Positions 61,285-64,000 of a stretch of 64,000 nucleotides of DNA are shown in pieces (position 1 is the first letter of the stretch; every line of letters starts with the position of its first letter). This DNA is from Kudoa neothunni (taxonomy: Eukaryota; Cnidaria): the NCBI GenBank assembly GCA_964304625.1, contig OZ199838.1, positions 11,098,001 through 11,162,000 on the forward strand, given 5' to 3'. A program made the position numbers and the translations under genes. The notes under the pieces are model-generated. The model saw only the letters and a program-made list of their open reading frames with translations. It was not told the DNA's origin and made no database searches.

Positions 61285-61500
61285 GACCTCTAAGTCTGGT
61301 ACAATATCTCGCATAAGTAACGTTTGGCCAGTCTCTCCTCCCATAATGATTGGACTCAGACATAAAAAGTTGAAAGCAATCAGGAATGCTGTTCACATTT
61401 TTAGCATCACCTAAAAGTCCAGAGTTACTTGTGACGATATTGTGAACTCTAGTTCGCGTTCTTGTTTTTGTAGGTAATGGGGGAGCAGTCAGCTCACAAA
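61285..61500 (-). pseudogene. piggyBac transposase fragment at the edge of the inverted repeat
   Basis: The minus strand reads LPTKTRTRVHNIVTSNSGLL, then DCFQLFMSESNHYGRRDWPN. This matches the stretch before and into the DDE_Tnp_1_7 (piggyBac) domain. It stops near 61285. The inner half is also in the left arm at 46700-46780; the outer half is only here, so the arm boundary falls inside this fragment. Confidence 0.5.
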
Positions 61501-61711
61501 ATTAACCATGTTGCGCATGTTTAAAATTCCCGATCTTTCATATATCAACATATTACATTTTTTAAATATTGAGCATTGAAAAATTATTTTGTATTTTCTA
61601 ATAACTTAAAAGATATTAATAACCGCCGCCTCGATTTCCTCCAGATTTTACGTTTAGGTGCAAAAAAATGATAATACGAGTGTGAATAATTATCTTTACT
61701 TATGAGATTAA

Positions 61712-63848
61712 CCCTTAAAGGACAACCCTGGGCCCCACGAGCCCATATACACTAACCGGATTAATTATAGTATTAACGTGTTAATTAATGCATTAATTCG
61801 TGGTCTCTCTTAAACCTAACTGTGTTGTATAATAACGCATTGATAAGAAAAACAATAAGAATAAATATTCTACTAATTTTTTGAGATACAATTAAAACAA
61901 GTAATGTTCCTCGCGGAATGCTCGCTACATACACTTTTTTTGCAAAGGGAACACACTTGCTTATTCCTACGAATTACGTGGCTTGGACAAAAGTGACATC
62001 GCTTTCGTCTGTTATCTTCGCAGATTTGGATTTGGTTTGATACATTATTGGAAAATTGATATCCAATAATTTCCATCGAGCGTTTCAAAGCGGATTGGGT
62101 AGAAATTAATGGATTTTTGAATCTTCTTTCTTGTTCACCTTTTATTAACGAATAAGACAAATCCAATAGAAATCTTTGTCTTCTACCAGTTTTATCAGTC
62201 CTCATGTAGGTAGGATTTCTATTTATGAAAATTACATATGCGTTGAATACAGCCACATCTAATAATTGGCAAAACACCGCGAATGGCCAACGTCGACACT
62301 TTCTCTTGCAAGAATATGTTGAAACACATTGATCTAATGTGTCAACGCCGCATTTTTTTGTTGTAGTCTAAGATTGCCTGAGGCTTAGCATGGTATTCTT
62401 TACTTACATTTTGAGTGCGGTGTTCTGATGAAAGAATAACCACTGCCTTATTTTTACGCGGAACATACAAAATAAGGGTGAATACTTTGTAAAAACCAAA
62501 TAGCGATGAAAACATCTTTCTTGATCTATGCGCCAAAAATTCTGGGGGTATAAAAGTTCGGCATTTACGCACAGTTCCAAGAATTGATGTTTTCCTTTCG
62601 TACAAATATTCGGCCAGTTTCCACGAAGTAAAATAATTGTCGAAGGTGAAACTACGACCCGCATCCAAAAGGTGATGCGTTAAATATACCACAACATTAA
62701 AAGGTAGGTTGGATTCACGGTAACCGTCAATTTTACCCAAATATGGAATTATGCTTGAAATATAAAATGTGTCGCTGTCGCAAACAATCCAGAATTTCAA
62801 ACCGTATTTCGATGGTTTTTTGGGCATGTACAATAAAAATGAAACTCGCCCCCGAAAAGGATACAGCTGTTCATCAACAGTTAAATTAGGACCTGGGATA
62901 TAGCTAGTTCTACAGATGTCAGTAAATTCATCGAATGTTTTTTTTATCGGTGAAAATTTATCTTGCGGGTTTGGATTGTTGTTTCTGGTCCAGTACTCAT
63001 CAAAACGCAATACACGTAGGATTTTTTTGAATCTATCCCGACTCATCGTTGCGCGAAATAAGGGCCTCCCATGAATTTCATCCCATAAAATGTTCGTACT
63101 TTCCAAATTGGATTTTTAGGCACCAGCTAACAACAATAATCCTAAAAACACCTTTTAGTTCAATCAGATCGAGATGTTTCCATTTATCTCCCATCTCATC
63201 GATGCCTTTGTGATTTGTGTACAACATGATTTCTTCCATCATTTGTTTAGTTATGAAATGATTGAAGTAATTAAGTGGCGTCGTCGAATCGAAAGAATCA
63301 ATTGGCTTCCCTTGTACAATACTACGGTCTATTATATTATGACAGGAACTTCGTCCAGGAGTGGGCCGAGAAGTCTAAATAATAGATGTATCCTTCGACA
63401 AATAATTATTAAGGGAATCTCGAGTGTTACAGTCATGTGAAAAAATTTGTGAAGAAGAATCTTGATTGAATACGTTTAGTTGTCCCTTAGATGAATCTAT
63501 GAATAATGAAATTAAGATTTTATATTTTTTCGATAGACCAACCGTCAAAATCATGTAGTAAACTTTCGTTTAATTCGTTATCATCCTCCATGAAATTTTT
63601 TAGCTCGTTTAAAGATATACTTTCAGTGTCAGATGATATGTCAGTAAATAAACGGGAATCTTCCATTATAACTGTTTGGTGCAAATTTGGGATCAAATTT
63701 TGTTATGTAGAAACATAACATGGGCTTAATATATATCCCGAAAGATGAAAAAAGGTCTTAAACCATCAAAAAAAAATTGGTCTAACCTAAGTAATTGACT
63801 ATGTATCACGTGGGTGAGCTCGTGGAGCCCAGGGTTGTCCTTTAAGGG
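61712..63848 (-). mobile_element. piggyBac element bounded by TTAA
   Basis: TTAA at 61708-61711 and 63849-63852. The inverted ends are CCCTTAAAGGACAACCCTGG (left) and the matching inverse on the right, followed inward by CCACGAGCCCA on both sides. The ends resemble those of the deleted elements at 12612 and 29525 (CCTTTAATGGACCACCTTGG), so it belongs to the same broad group and is a plausible relative of their source. Confidence 0.9.
61873..63666 (-). pseudogene. piggyBac transposase pseudogene
   Basis: Acidic N-terminus from an ATG at 63666 (MEDSRLFTDISSDTESISLN). The core runs 63106-62342: TVDEQLYPFRGRVSFLLYMP, KFWIVCDSDTFYISSIIPYL (first Asp), FTFDNYFTSWKL (second Asp). A one-base shift in an A-run near 62350 precedes CGVDTLDQC (third Asp). 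The C-terminal part then runs open to 61873 and ends in a Cys-rich tail (CHFCPSHVIRR, VCSLCKKSVCSEH). A stop near 63118 and disruption between 63120 and 63540 break the N-terminal third. With only about three or four lesions it is the best-preserved piggyBac here. Confidence 0.85.
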
Positions 63849-63852
63849 TTAA

Positions 63853-64000
63853 ATTTATTGTGTACTAGCTCGAACTGCCCAGCGTTGCTTGGGGAAGATT
63901 TCGCCTAGAGGCATTTTCTAATAGCATTCAAAAAATATGTTGAAATCTCGAATTAACCCATAGAAACAAAATACCTAAAAATTTTTAAGCAACTTACTAT
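63853..64000. other. short hairpin repeat at the right edge
   Basis: ACTAGCTCGAACTGCCCAGC followed by GTTGCTTGGGG (63863-63894) is another member of the dispersed hairpin repeat seen near 37330, 50820 and 21950. The remainder is unassigned and runs off the edge. Confidence 0.4.

Larger units (their letters stand above)
57490..61358 (-). repeat. inverted repeat, right arm (with Kunitz copy E)
   Basis: Reverse-complement partner of 46700-50280. It contains a stretch of about 300 bp (about 59690-59990) absent from the left arm. Part of that stretch (CCTAGAATAATAATTCAATC near 59868) resembles 46437 in direct orientation, so it may be a small mobile repeat. Confidence 0.85.

Noticed and set aside
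1-64000. tRNA, rRNA, snRNA genes or CRISPR arrays
   Set aside because: Only decayed tRNA-like heads in SINE-like repeats were seen. No intact cloverleaf, rRNA signature or regularly spaced repeats.

Overview
The window looks like an AT-rich, repeat-laden metazoan genome with very short introns. Nearly every host intron I can place is 39-51 nt with GT..AG ends. Host genes are few: an AT-hook-type protein, a TRIC (TMEM38) cation channel present twice, and a five-member family of secreted multi-Kunitz proteins. The rest is mostly dead transposons: hAT, piggyBac, IS630/Tc1-like, one Ty3/gypsy LTR element, solo LTRs and SINE-like repeats. Tiny introns, fast-diverging host proteins and this transposon mix would fit a parasitic or compact-gene invertebrate (for example a myxozoan, flatworm or nematode). 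The sequence alone does not let me choose. I saw no prokaryotic operons, CRISPR arrays, rRNA or intact tRNA genes.

Layout. 1-0.9 kb: the 3'-open part of a minus-strand gene with an AT-hook. 2-8.7 kb: mostly non-coding, with one SINE-like repeat and one possible small gene. 8.7-18.3 kb: first copy of a roughly 9.6 kb duplicated block (SINE-like repeat, hAT, internally deleted piggyBac, TRIC gene, hAT remnant), followed by Kunitz copy A, a pseudogene. 21.6-25.4 kb: a nest of IS630/Tc1-like elements, one inserted at a TA inside another, plus a solo LTR; it ends in a 200-N assembly gap. 25.6-35.1 kb: second copy of the block, again followed by a Kunitz gene (B), then a tandem Kunitz copy C. 40.3-46 kb: a hAT pseudogene holding a solo LTR, a piggyBac element with about 225-bp inverted ends, and another hAT remnant. 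46.7-61.4 kb: a large inverted repeat whose arms each carry a Kunitz gene (D on plus, E on minus). Its spacer holds a truncated piggyBac and a Ty3/gypsy element that has no matching target-site duplication. 61.7-63.8 kb: a further piggyBac element bounded by TTAA.

The most distinctive system is the Kunitz family. Each gene has six short exons: a signal-peptide exon, then one exon per domain. Only the second of the five domains keeps all six cysteines. Domains 3-5 lack the C2-C4 pair that normally clamps the inhibitory loop, and domain 1 keeps only two cysteines. Three copies (B, D, E) read as intact proteins of 404, 396 and 401 aa after splicing. Copy C has a doubtful first exon and copy A is broken. 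Different exons pair the copies differently (A with B, A with C, A with D, B with D/E), which suggests repeated exchange within the cluster. The transposon-rich tandem and inverted duplications are the likely vehicle for the amplification.
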